The notes beneath the pieces were generated by a model. That model was not told where the DNA came from. It saw nothing but the letters and a program-made list of their open reading frames with translations, and searched no databases. A DNA stretch of 64,000 nucleotides from Paracoccaceae bacterium (GTDB lineage: Bacteria > Pseudomonadota > Alphaproteobacteria > Rhodobacterales > Rhodobacteraceae). The DNA is taken from assembly GCA_022823605.1 (NCBI GenBank), contig JAJEHS010000001.1, positions 124,001-188,000 of the forward strand, in the 5' to 3' direction. Shown piece by piece: positions 51,876 to 60,028 of the stretch. Within the stretch, counting starts at the first letter, position 1; each line of letters opens with the position of its first letter. The position numbers and the translations under genes are program-made.

Positions 51876-53153
51876 CTATACGTCCAAGGCGTTTGCTTTC
51901 TCCCATGCTGAAAAATACCTCATATATTCATCCCATTCCTCTCCCTTCAGTTTGGTATAGGCAGTGTGGAATTCTTTACCAAAATATTTTTCAACAAAAT
52001 CCGAGTTTTCGAATAACCGGAGGGAATCAAGCATGTTCAGGGGAAGTTTTGGGGCATTTTTCACCTTATAACCCTCGGCATACATATCCAAATCAATTCG
52101 TTCGCCTGGATCCACAGTGCGTTCAATTCCATCCAGGGCTGATGCAATCATGGCGGCTTGCAATAGGTATGGATTGGTTGCCCCGTCAGCCAACCGAACT
52201 TCAACCCGGTTATCACCGGGAATCCTGATCATGTGGGTACGATTATTTCCACCATAGGTTACCGTATTGGGGGACCACGTAGCTCCCGAGGTGGTTCTTG
52301 GTGCATTGATCCGCTTGTAGGAATTGACCACGGGATTGGTGATCAGAGCAAGACTCTTTGCATTTTCAAGCAAGCCGCCAATTACATTGTAGGCCAATTT
52401 TGAAAGACCCAACTCGCCATCACCCTTCATCAGGTTTTTGCCACTTTCTGCATCCCAGATAGACAGATGTACATGACAACCGTTGCCAGTAAGGTTGGCC
52501 ATTGGTTTGGGCATGAACGTTGCCTTGAAACCATGGATTTCAGCCAACGACTTGACCATGACCTTGAAAAATGTATGACGGTCTGCTGTGGTGAGGGGAT
52601 CAGTAAAACCCCAATTCATTTCAAATTGACCATTCGCATCCTCATGGTCATTTTGATATGGCTCCCATCCCATGGAAATCATCGCATCACTGATTTCGGA
52701 AATCACGTCATACCTTCGCATCAACGCTTGCTGGTCATAACATGGTTTGCTTCTTGTATCCGAATCATCAGAGAGCTCATCACCTGAAGAGGAAAGCAAA
52801 AAGAACTCTGGCTCAACCCCTGTCATCACCTTGTAACCCATGTCCTTGGCTCTCGATATGAGTCTTTTCAAAACCAATCTGGGCGCATGATCAACTTCTT
52901 GATCATCCATTTGAAGATCACTGGGAATCCACGCAACCTCCGGCTTCCATGGCAAGGGGTAAATATTGTCAGATGGCATGGCCAACATATCAGGATGGGC
53001 CGGTGTCATATCCAGATGCGCAGCAAAACCGGCAAACCCGGCACCCTCTTCCCGCATATCGTCAATTGCTGTTGCAGGTACGAGTTTCGAGCGGACAACC
53101 CCAAACAGGTCTGTAAAACTTACCAGATAATACCTGATTCCATCTTTAGTCAT
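51876..53153 (-). CDS. gmaS: Gamma-glutamylmethylamide synthetase
   Basis: ATP-dependent ligase of the glutamine synthetase family (type III branch) that joins methylamine to glutamate. The 425-aa product starts IRYYLVSFTDLFGVVRSKLVPA and has GAGFAGFAAHLDMTPAHPDM, GVEPEFFLL, NDHEDANGQFEMNWGF and GNGCHVHLSIWD, all strongly typical of GmaS. GGAGG precedes the ATG. The pairing with divergent glxA-mgdABCD next door supports the methylamine role. The other NMG genes (mgsABC) lie about 9 kb away. Confidence 0.9.
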   Translation of the reverse strand: MTKDGIRYYLVSFTDLFGVVRSKLVPATAIDDMREEGAGFAGFAAHLDMTPAHPDMLAMPSDNIYPLPWKPEVAWIPSDLQMDDQEVDHAPRLVLKRLISRAKDMGYKVMTGVEPEFFLLSSSGDELSDDSDTRSKPCYDQQALMRRYDVISEISDAMISMGWEPYQNDHEDANGQFEMNWGFTDPLTTADRHTFFKVMVKSLAEIHGFKATFMPKPMANLTGNGCHVHLSIWDAESGKNLMKGDGELGLSKLAYNVIGGLLENAKSLALITNPVVNSYKRINAPRTTSGATWSPNTVTYGGNNRTHMIRIPGDNRVEVRLADGATNPYLLQAAMIASALDGIERTVDPGERIDLDMYAEGYKVKNAPKLPLNMLDSLRLFENSDFVEKYFGKEFHTAYTKLKGEEWDEYMRYFSAWEKANALDV

Positions 53154-53321
53154 ATTTCCTCCAATACTAATCCGGAATAATCGTTTTTATCATTCAACCA
53201 AAATGGCTTCGATCCTTCCAGTGATTTATTTCCCAATAGGCAATTGCCAAAAAATTTGCAATCGGACTTGTCCCGACAAAACTATTTTACCTATTCCATT
53301 TCTTCGGTCAAAATATACATC

Positions 53322-54275
53322 TCAGGATTTTTTTCCTTTTCTATAACTTGTCGGTGGTAATCCAAATTGTTCGCTGAATGCCCTTGAGAAGTGAACCGGA
53401 GAGGAAAAACCGGTTGCTTGCAATATTTCGTTGGTTGTCAGGGATGAACTTTCAATCAATTTTCTGGCAATCTCCAGTCTGGTATTTCGGCAAAATTTCA
53501 TGACCGATGTTCCTATTTCCCGCTGGAATAATCTGTTCAGATGGCGGGAACTCATCCCGACCAACCTGGCTAATTGCTCCAAAGTCAGCGGGTCAGCTAT
53601 GTGGTTTTCGATCAGTTCTATTGAACTGAGGACAGGCCTGACCTGTGTTCCAAACCGTTCTTCCAACCCCGATCTCTGTGCCTCACCCGGCTTGCGTACA
53701 TCAGTATGAATAAACCAATCGGAAACATCCCTGGCAAATTTTGTTCCAAACTCCCTTGCAATCAACAGATGCATTAGATCCAGCGGCGCGGTACCACCCG
53801 AACAGGTTATTCGATTACGGTCAATGACAAAGAGCGATCTCTCCAAGATCAAATTCGGATACATTTGTTCAAGCAATGAAGCGTGTTCCCAATGAACTGT
53901 CATGCGGTAATCCTTCATCAATCCGGCTTTGGTAAGAATTACCGGACCTCCGGAAATACCCCCCAACACGGTATCGGTTTGGGGTACTTCGGCAAGCCAC
54001 TCGAATAGTTCCGGATTGTCAACGTTGAAGGGATCACCACCTGCTACAAGAAACAAGAAATCCAGACTCGGTGCTTGATCATAACACCGGGTCTCTACCT
54101 CTGCCCCGGAGGAGCTCTTGATACGATTACCTTTTGCCGAAAAATGACTGATCTCAAATAGGTCTTCACCCGAAAGTAGGTTTCCAGCCCTCAATGGTTC
54201 AATTGCACTCGAATACGACAAAAGTGGAAAGCCATCTATCAACAGAAAGCCGATTTTGATTTTATTACCCAGCAA
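53322..54275 (-). CDS. GlxA-type AraC-family transcriptional regulator with DJ-1/PfpI domain
   Basis: A 317-aa regulator. The N-terminal 190 residues are a class I amidotransferase-like (DJ-1/PfpI) ligand domain (IGFLLIDGFPLLSY, FLVAGGDPF, LGGISGGPVILTKAGL); the C-terminal 100 are two AraC helix-turn-helix motifs (LARLVGMSSRHLNRLFQREIG, TNEILQATGFSSPVHFSRAFS). This is the family of GlxA, ArgR (Pseudomonas), GbdR and CdhR, which respond to amino acids and quaternary amines. Translation seems to begin at TTG 54275 with GGGA upstream; no ATG is available in frame. It is divergent from mgdA and likely activates it. Confidence 0.9.
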   Translation of the reverse strand: MLGNKIKIGFLLIDGFPLLSYSSAIEPLRAGNLLSGEDLFEISHFSAKGNRIKSSSGAEVETRCYDQAPSLDFLFLVAGGDPFNVDNPELFEWLAEVPQTDTVLGGISGGPVILTKAGLMKDYRMTVHWEHASLLEQMYPNLILERSLFVIDRNRITCSGGTAPLDLMHLLIAREFGTKFARDVSDWFIHTDVRKPGEAQRSGLEERFGTQVRPVLSSIELIENHIADPLTLEQLARLVGMSSRHLNRLFQREIGTSVMKFCRNTRLEIARKLIESSSLTTNEILQATGFSSPVHFSRAFSEQFGLPPTSYRKGKKS

Positions 54276-54281
54276 AAAACA

Positions 54282-54317
54282 TGTCCCATTTTGTTAAGTT
54301 TTTGTCCTGTTTTGCAA
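54282..54317 (+). promoter_or_regulatory. Tandem ArgR-like half-sites between glxA and mgdA
   Basis: TGTCCCATTTTGTTA (54282-54296) and TGTCCTGTTTTGCAA (54303-54317) are direct repeats exactly 21 bases (two helical turns) apart, 12 of 15 positions identical or purine/pyrimidine matched. The first also fits TGTCSC-N8-AA, the half-site of the related Pseudomonas ArgR. They lie 55-90 bases upstream of mgdA. Confidence 0.6.
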
Positions 54318-54371
54318 TATACATTTAATATGAATAGCAATATTATGCATCGATTGCGAGTTTGGTAATCA

Positions 54372-55619
54372 ATGAAGTATTCAGTCTGGAACATATTTAG
54401 ACAAGGTCTGAGAGGCAATAAGGATTGGCCTGTAATGTGGCGTGATCCGGAACCTCAGCAGCACTATGATGTCATAATAATTGGTGCTGGGCATGGAATG
54501 GCCGCGGCCTACTACCTGGCAAAGGTATATGGCATAAGAAAGGTCGCTGTATTGGAGAAAGGATGGCTTGGTTCAGGCAATACCGGACGCAACACAACCA
54601 TAATCAGATCAAACTACCTTCTGCCTGGCAACGAACCCTTTTATGAATTTTCAATGAAACTATGGGAGGGACTGGAACAGGATTTCAACTTCAACGCCAT
54701 GGTTTCACAACGAGGCATACTGAATCTGTTTCATTCCGACCCTCAACGGGATGCCTTTGCGAGAAGAGGCAACTCAATGCTTCTGGCAGGTGCTGATGCC
54801 GTTCTGCTAGATGAAAACCTCATCCGTAAAATGTGTCCTTTCCTGGATTACGAAAACGCTCGTTTCCCTGTCAAGGGAGCTCTTTGGCAACCACGTGGGG
54901 GTACGGTACGACACGATGCAGTGGTATGGGGTTATGCCAGGGGAGCAGATCGCTTGGGAGTCGATATCATCCAAAATTGTGAAGTAACCGGATTTGATAT
55001 CCAAGATGGTGTCTGTCGGGGGGTCGAAACAACTAAAGGACCGATAAAAGCCAATAATGTTGGTGTAAGCGTCGCTGGATCCTCCAGCAAGGTCATGGCG
55101 CAGGCGGGAATGCGTTTGCCCATGGAATCCCATGTATTGCAAGCCTTTGTTTCAGAAGGATTGAAACCTTGCCTTCCTGGCGTCATTACCTTTGGTGCAG
55201 GTCATTTCTATGTCAGCCAATCAGACAAGGGAGGGTTGGTTTTCGGTGGAGACCTTGATGGTTACAATTCTTACGCACAAAGGGGAAATCTACCAACCGT
55301 AGAGGATGTTTGTGAAGGAGGCATGGCGATCATGCCGATGATAGGAAAGGCCAGGTTGTTGAGGATGTGGGGAGGTCTAATGGATATGTCCATGGACGGT
55401 TCGCCCATAATTGACAAAACCCACATTTCCGGATTGTATTTCAATGGCGGCTGGTGCTATGGAGGATTCAAGGCTACCCCTGCTTCGGGATATTGCATGG
55501 CTCATTTGCTAGCCACGGATGAACCGCATCATACTGCAACCGCATTTCGCTTTGACCGCTTCAACAAGGGGCTGATGATTGATGAAAAGGGTGTTGGGGC
55601 CCAACCCAATCTTCATTAG
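54372..55619 (+). CDS. mgdA: N-methylglutamate dehydrogenase subunit A (SoxB-like)
   Basis: Flavoprotein subunit (415 aa) of the heterotetrameric N-methylglutamate dehydrogenase/sarcosine-oxidase family, which oxidises the N-methyl group and passes the C1 unit to folate. The FAD motif VIIIGAGHGMAAAYYLA begins near residue 34; His181 in GGTVRHDAVVWGYARGA corresponds to the histidine that binds FMN covalently in SoxB. Other landmarks are SGNTGRNTTIIRSNYL and FNGGWCYGGFKATPASG. It leads the operon mgdA-B-C-D. Proximity of gmaS and mgsABC, and the divergent SoxD-like subunit, favour Mgd over Sox. Confidence 0.9.
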   Translation: MKYSVWNIFRQGLRGNKDWPVMWRDPEPQQHYDVIIIGAGHGMAAAYYLAKVYGIRKVAVLEKGWLGSGNTGRNTTIIRSNYLLPGNEPFYEFSMKLWEGLEQDFNFNAMVSQRGILNLFHSDPQRDAFARRGNSMLLAGADAVLLDENLIRKMCPFLDYENARFPVKGALWQPRGGTVRHDAVVWGYARGADRLGVDIIQNCEVTGFDIQDGVCRGVETTKGPIKANNVGVSVAGSSSKVMAQAGMRLPMESHVLQAFVSEGLKPCLPGVITFGAGHFYVSQSDKGGLVFGGDLDGYNSYAQRGNLPTVEDVCEGGMAIMPMIGKARLLRMWGGLMDMSMDGSPIIDKTHISGLYFNGGWCYGGFKATPASGYCMAHLLATDEPHHTATAFRFDRFNKGLMIDEKGVGAQPNLH

Positions 55620-55631
55620 GATTATAGATTA

Positions 55632-55913
55632 ATGATTATTGACCATCCACTTCTGGGCCCGAGAGATGCCGCTGAATTCGTTTATCTGGGGGATGCAAGC
55701 CTGATCGATCGTCCCGACTTGAACAATCCGGAAGCCGGTAAGGAATTTTTTGAGTATCTCTACCTAAGGGACAACCCCGAAGGCATACACCGGGAACTCT
55801 GGTATCACGAGCAGGGTGACAGATCCTGGCTGGTAGTTACCAGAAACACACTTACCCATGAAATCTTGAATGTGGAGTTGGCCAGACAAGTAGCACTGGC
55901 AATGGGGCGTTGA
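55632..55913 (+). CDS. mgdB: N-methylglutamate dehydrogenase subunit B (SoxD-like)
   Basis: A 93-aa small subunit of the SoxD family. The start of the chain reads IDHPLLGPRDAAEFVYLGDA where sarcosine oxidase delta subunits have a CPxCG zinc motif, and WYHEQGDRSW where they have HxxxC; so the zinc-binding cysteines are missing and only the histidine remains. The C-terminal THEILNVELARQVA helix is conserved. It follows mgdA by 12 bases, and its stop overlaps the possible TTG start of mgdC (TTGA). Confidence 0.88.
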   Translation: MIIDHPLLGPRDAAEFVYLGDASLIDRPDLNNPEAGKEFFEYLYLRDNPEGIHRELWYHEQGDRSWLVVTRNTLTHEILNVELARQVALAMGR

Positions 55914-55918
55914 GAGTC

Positions 55919-58861
55919 ATGTTTTCCAGATTTCCAGAGGGCGGGTTGATTGACAGGGAGCATTCCTTTACCTTTTCCTTCAACAACAAAAAATGGACTG
56001 GGTACAAGGGGGACACCCTTGCTTCTGCTCTGCTGGCAAACAATCAACTGTTCATTGCACGGTCTTTTAAATACCATCGCCCAAGAGGTGTATTTTCAGC
56101 CGGTTCGGAAGAACCCAATGCACTGGTCCAACTCGGTCGTGCCAGTTTTTCGGAACCGAATACCAAGGCAACCAACATTGAATTGTATGACAATCTCAAT
56201 GCCAAAAGCCAGAACTACAAACTCTCCCTTCAGTTCGACCTTTTGGGAATCAATGACAAACTTTCACCTTTCCTGTCGGCGGGTTTCTATTACAAAACCT
56301 TCATGTGGCCCAAACTGTTCTGGGAAAAGCTATATGAACCAGTAATTCGAAGTTCGGCCGGATTGGGTAAACTGTCCGGGTATCCTGATCCAGACAATTA
56401 TGACAAGGGATTCCTTCATTGTGATATACTGGTTGTTGGAGGCGGTCCAAGCGGCTTGCTTTCCGCCCTTGTGGCCGGACGAGCAGGCGCGAGGGTCATT
56501 TTGGCTGACGAGGATTTTCGTTTGGGGGGCAGGTTGAATTCCGACAGGGAAGAAATCAACAACCAATCAGGTCAGGAATGGGTAGCCCAAACGATAGCAG
56601 AATTAAAATCCCTGGATAATGTAAGGTTGCTTCCCAGAACAGTGGTTTTCGGCAATTATGATCATGGTATTTTTGGAGCCCTGGAACAAAGACCTGATGC
56701 TTTGCCAGGCATCAATAAAAAACCCAAAACGGTTCTCTGGAGAATCTATTCCAAGCGGTCAATCATTTGTACCGGTGCTACCGAGCGGTCCATTGGTTTT
56801 GGCAATAATGACAGGCCGGGAATTCTGCTGGCAGGAGCAATGAGAACCTATCTCAATCGATTTGCCGTCAAGCCGGGAGATCGAGTTGCATTATTCACCA
56901 ATAATGATTCGGGGTTGAAAACGGCCAATGACCTTGCCGATAAGGAAATTGCCGTAACAGTCATTGATACACGACCGAATCAGGGTCAAAATACCGACAA
57001 AAAATATCATGACTACATTGCGGGGGGAAGAATTGCCGATGTCAGGGGTCAAAAAGCAATAAACTCCATAATCCTGGCTGATGGAAAAAGCATCACGGTC
57101 GATTCACTGGCTGTTTCCGGTGGCTGGAATCCCAATGTTCACCTGACTTGTCATAAACGTACAAAACCTGTGTGGAACGAAAAAATCCAGGCGTTCGTAC
57201 CAGGTGAGAATTTAACCGATGGCATGAGAGTTGCGGGCTCGGCCAACGGCCTGTTTGATCTGTCCTCAACCCTTCTTTCCGGTGTTGTTACAGCCAATCT
57301 GGCACTTGAGGATCTTGGCTTCCCAACGTGTCAGCATCCCGACTTTGAGACATCGGTTGAAACTACTGATATAACACCCTTCTGGTATGTGAAGGAAGTC
57401 CGATCAAGATCATGGATTGATTTACAGAATGATGTAACCACCAAGGATATTTCCCAGGCCCATGATGAGGGGTTTCGGGATGTTGAACACCTCAAAAGGT
57501 ATACCACCCTGGGGATGGCGACCGATCAAGGCAGGACTTCGAATGTATCAGCTCTCGCCATCATGTCTGAACGTACAGGTAAATCCATATCCGAAACCAG
57601 CACCACAATTTTTCGACCTCCTTATACCCCTATTCCCATAGGAGCACTTGCAGGTCGTTCCCGAGGCAAGCATTTCCGCCCGACCAGATTTACTCCAAGT
57701 CACCGATGGGCTGAAAAGCAGGGAGCTGTTTTTGTTGAAACCGGCAATTGGCTCAGGGCACAATGGTATCCCCTTGAGGGTGAAACACATTGGCGCCAAA
57801 GCGTTGATCGTGAGGTGTTGGCCACACGTAACTCGGTAGGAGTTTGTGATGTTTCCACTCTCGGTAAAATAGATTGTCAGGGTACTGATGCGGCCGAATT
57901 CCTGAACAGGGTCTATGCCAATCCCTTCCTGAAACTCCCGGTTGGCAAGGTTCGGTACGGGCTTATGATGCGGGAAGACGGGATTGTTTATGATGATGGT
58001 ACAGTAGCCAGATTGGATGAGAATCATTATGTCATTACCACAACCACGGCCAATGCCGTTTTGGTATTTCGACAACTGGAGTTTGCCCGGCAATGCCTAT
58101 GGCCACAATTGGATGTGCATCTGATTTCCACTACCGATGGCTGGGCACAGTTTTCAGTTGCAGGTCCGAATTCAAGAAACCTTCTTGCCAAGATAACCGA
58201 TGATTTCGATCTTTCAAATGAGGTATTTCCCTTTATGGCATGTGCCAATCTCACGGTTTGTGGAGGTCGGAAGGCACGTTTGTTCAGAATTTCCTTTTCG
58301 GGTGAACTCGCCTATGAAATTGCAGTACCGTCCCGCTATGGCAATTCCATGATGGAGACCTTGATGGAGGCAGGCCAAGAATTCAATGTCGTACCTTATG
58401 GTACAGAAGCACTTGGTGTCATGCGAATTGAAAAGGGTCATTTTGCCGGAAATGAACTTACAGGCCAGACGACTGCATTTAACCTCGGTTTGGAGCGTAT
58501 GGTTTCAAAGAAAAAGGATTCCATTGGCAACAAATTGTCTGAACGGTCCGGACTGAACCAGCCAGATGGTATCCGGTTGGTTGGATTTGTTCCCGTGGAC
58601 AAAAACATGCAGTTCAATGCCGGAGCTCATTTTGTATCCAAGGGAAAGGAAAAAATTCTTGAAAATGATGAGGGATGGATGACCTCGGTTGCCTATTCTC
58701 CTACACTGGGACACACCATTGGATTGGGATTCATCAAGAATGGTTTGAACCGGTTTGGCGAAATTGTTCATGCCGTTGACCCTCTCCGAGGCAACAACAC
58801 CGATGTGGAAATCTGCTCACCCCATTTTTATGATCCTGACGGGGGTAGACAGCGTGGCTGA
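55919..58861 (+). CDS. mgdC: N-methylglutamate dehydrogenase subunit C (SoxA-like)
   Basis: A 980-aa large subunit. Residues of about 1-95 are a ferredoxin-like Fer2_4 module (FSFNNKKWTGYKGDTLASAL), about 165-430 a pyridine-nucleotide/FAD domain with VVGGGPSGLLSALVAGRAGA, and about 590-980 a GcvT folate domain (LRAQWYPLEGE, FAGPNSRNLL-like VAGPNSRNLL, GTEALGVMRIEKGHFAGNE). It takes the formaldehyde-level carbon to tetrahydrofolate. The ATG at 55919 follows GAGAG closely; a TTG at 55910 overlapping the mgdB stop is an alternative. It overlaps mgdD by eight bases. Confidence 0.92.
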   Translation: MFSRFPEGGLIDREHSFTFSFNNKKWTGYKGDTLASALLANNQLFIARSFKYHRPRGVFSAGSEEPNALVQLGRASFSEPNTKATNIELYDNLNAKSQNYKLSLQFDLLGINDKLSPFLSAGFYYKTFMWPKLFWEKLYEPVIRSSAGLGKLSGYPDPDNYDKGFLHCDILVVGGGPSGLLSALVAGRAGARVILADEDFRLGGRLNSDREEINNQSGQEWVAQTIAELKSLDNVRLLPRTVVFGNYDHGIFGALEQRPDALPGINKKPKTVLWRIYSKRSIICTGATERSIGFGNNDRPGILLAGAMRTYLNRFAVKPGDRVALFTNNDSGLKTANDLADKEIAVTVIDTRPNQGQNTDKKYHDYIAGGRIADVRGQKAINSIILADGKSITVDSLAVSGGWNPNVHLTCHKRTKPVWNEKIQAFVPGENLTDGMRVAGSANGLFDLSSTLLSGVVTANLALEDLGFPTCQHPDFETSVETTDITPFWYVKEVRSRSWIDLQNDVTTKDISQAHDEGFRDVEHLKRYTTLGMATDQGRTSNVSALAIMSERTGKSISETSTTIFRPPYTPIPIGALAGRSRGKHFRPTRFTPSHRWAEKQGAVFVETGNWLRAQWYPLEGETHWRQSVDREVLATRNSVGVCDVSTLGKIDCQGTDAAEFLNRVYANPFLKLPVGKVRYGLMMREDGIVYDDGTVARLDENHYVITTTTANAVLVFRQLEFARQCLWPQLDVHLISTTDGWAQFSVAGPNSRNLLAKITDDFDLSNEVFPFMACANLTVCGGRKARLFRISFSGELAYEIAVPSRYGNSMMETLMEAGQEFNVVPYGTEALGVMRIEKGHFAGNELTGQTTAFNLGLERMVSKKKDSIGNKLSERSGLNQPDGIRLVGFVPVDKNMQFNAGAHFVSKGKEKILENDEGWMTSVAYSPTLGHTIGLGFIKNGLNRFGEIVHAVDPLRGNNTDVEICSPHFYDPDGGRQRG

Positions 58862-59423
58862 TTATAAACTGGAACCATTCCCATTTCTCTGGGGTAGAGA
58901 ACGCTATTTTGGTAACAATTATCTGGATATTGTTTCTACCCAGGCCATCGTTTCAATTGCAATTCCAAGAGGAAGCGAGAAAGATTTTTCCAGTGAATTT
59001 ACCAATGCCTTTGGCACATATCTACCTGAACCCGGACATTCTGTTTTTTCCAAAAACCGGGAGTTTTTGTTTCTGTGGATGAGTCCTGACCAGATTTTTG
59101 CCCTCTTCGAGCGGGATGGGCTTTATCCGGAATTAACAGTTCGGGAAAAATTGGGCGATACAGGCTATATTACCGATCAAACCGATAATTGGTGCCAGAT
59201 CAGACTGACCGGACAGGACATTGTTCAGGCCATGGAAAGAATTTGCCCCCTGGATTTGAATCAATTCCCCTTGGGAAAATGTGCCAGAACCGTGATGGAA
59301 CACCTCAGCTCGGTTCTGGTTCGAGAATCCGATGAAGGTTTTCTGTTGCTGTCTCCCAGTTCCTCAGCTCAATCGTTTCTCGAAGCGATTGAACAATCTT
59401 TTCTTAATACAGGGGATTATTAG
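58854..59423 (+). CDS. mgdD: N-methylglutamate dehydrogenase subunit D (SoxG-like)
   Basis: A 189-aa SoxG-family subunit. The GTG at 58854, with GGGGG eight bases upstream and an eight-base overlap with mgdC, gives the expected short N-terminus; an in-frame ATG at 58755 would lie well inside mgdC. Family patterns include LWMSPDQIFALF, VTDQTD-like YITDQTDNWCQIRLTG and CPLDLNQFPLGKCARTVMEH. It ends the mgd operon; 230 bases without a supported gene follow before the convergent higA-like gene. Confidence 0.88.
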   Translation: MADYKLEPFPFLWGRERYFGNNYLDIVSTQAIVSIAIPRGSEKDFSSEFTNAFGTYLPEPGHSVFSKNREFLFLWMSPDQIFALFERDGLYPELTVREKLGDTGYITDQTDNWCQIRLTGQDIVQAMERICPLDLNQFPLGKCARTVMEHLSSVLVRESDEGFLLLSPSSSAQSFLEAIEQSFLNTGDY

Positions 59424-59544
59424 GAAGGATTTTCGGGATTCTTGTAAGCCAATAACTAGATAATTTAATCCCGATATGGTTCCTAAGTTTCTTGGAGCCA
59501 AAACCTTGTTCGATTCAATGTTTAACCCACTGAACTCCCCTGTG

Positions 59545-59584
59545 TCCCAAATTGTACCTTTGTGGCAAAGGTACTTCCTTGGGA
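59545..59584. repeat. Long imperfect hairpin after the mgd operon
   Basis: GTACCTTTG-TGG-CAAAGGTAC is a perfect nine-pair stem with a three-base loop; outside it, TCCCAA and TTGGGA pair again across a 3-by-4 internal loop. There is no following T run, so it is not a classic terminator. It lies in the 230-base gap between mgdD and the higA-like gene. Confidence 0.6.
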
Positions 59585-59653
59585 AACGACTATATATCTT
59601 TCAAGAACCACATCACGATTCTTGGATAAAAAGGGGAACTATAATTGCCTTCT

Positions 59654-59968
59654 TCAGGCAAATTCCTTTTCACCAGCCATGAGGGTATAAGGCACTATAC
59701 CTTCAACCTGCTTAGCCATTGAACGTTTTGCTTCCATTGTATCATATGTATTTTGTAGACGCAGGAAGTAGCCTTCAGAAAGCCCAAAAAACTTGCATAA
59801 CCTGAGATCGGTATCAGCTGTTATCCTACGCGAACCCTTTACAATTGAATGAATTCTATTAGGCGATACACCAAGACAATCAGCAAGTTTATTCTGGCTC
59901 ATCCCGATTTCGTCAATAAACTCATGTTTTAAAATATCACCAGGATGTGGATTCTTTAACATGTCCAT
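59654..59968 (-). CDS. HigA-type helix-turn-helix protein (orphan antitoxin-like)
   Basis: A 104-aa XRE-family protein whose start MDMLKNPHPGDILKHEFID is the HigA/VapI signature, followed by the helix-turn-helix LADCLGVSPNRIHSIVKGSRRITADTDLRL and FFGLSEGYFLRLQ. HigA normally follows the toxin gene higB. The 60 bases upstream run directly into trkH, and the 3' side holds only the hairpin region, so no toxin partner is present. I chose the ATG at 59968, with GGAAGGA upstream, over a TTG 14 codons earlier. It may now be a free-standing regulator. Confidence 0.82.
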   Translation of the reverse strand: MDMLKNPHPGDILKHEFIDEIGMSQNKLADCLGVSPNRIHSIVKGSRRITADTDLRLCKFFGLSEGYFLRLQNTYDTMEAKRSMAKQVEGIVPYTLMAGEKEFA

Positions 59969-60028
59969 TTTCGTATAATCCTTCCAAAAATCTTCCACTA
60001 TTTTTGACAATAAACAGTTTGAACCTGA

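Noticed and set aside
54372-59423. soxBDAG sarcosine oxidase as the annotation of the mgd operon
   Set aside because: Gene order is the same, but the gmaS, mgsABC and GlxA-type neighbours and the zinc-less small subunit favour N-methylglutamate dehydrogenase; activity is not proven.
59545-59584. Rho-independent terminator for mgdABCD
   Set aside because: The stem is good but no T tract follows, and it lies more than 120 bases after the mgdD stop.
59476-59682. 68-codon plus-strand open frame after mgdD
   Set aside because: It spans the long hairpin and overlaps the higA-like 3' end; composition and lack of a ribosome-binding site suggest a chance frame.
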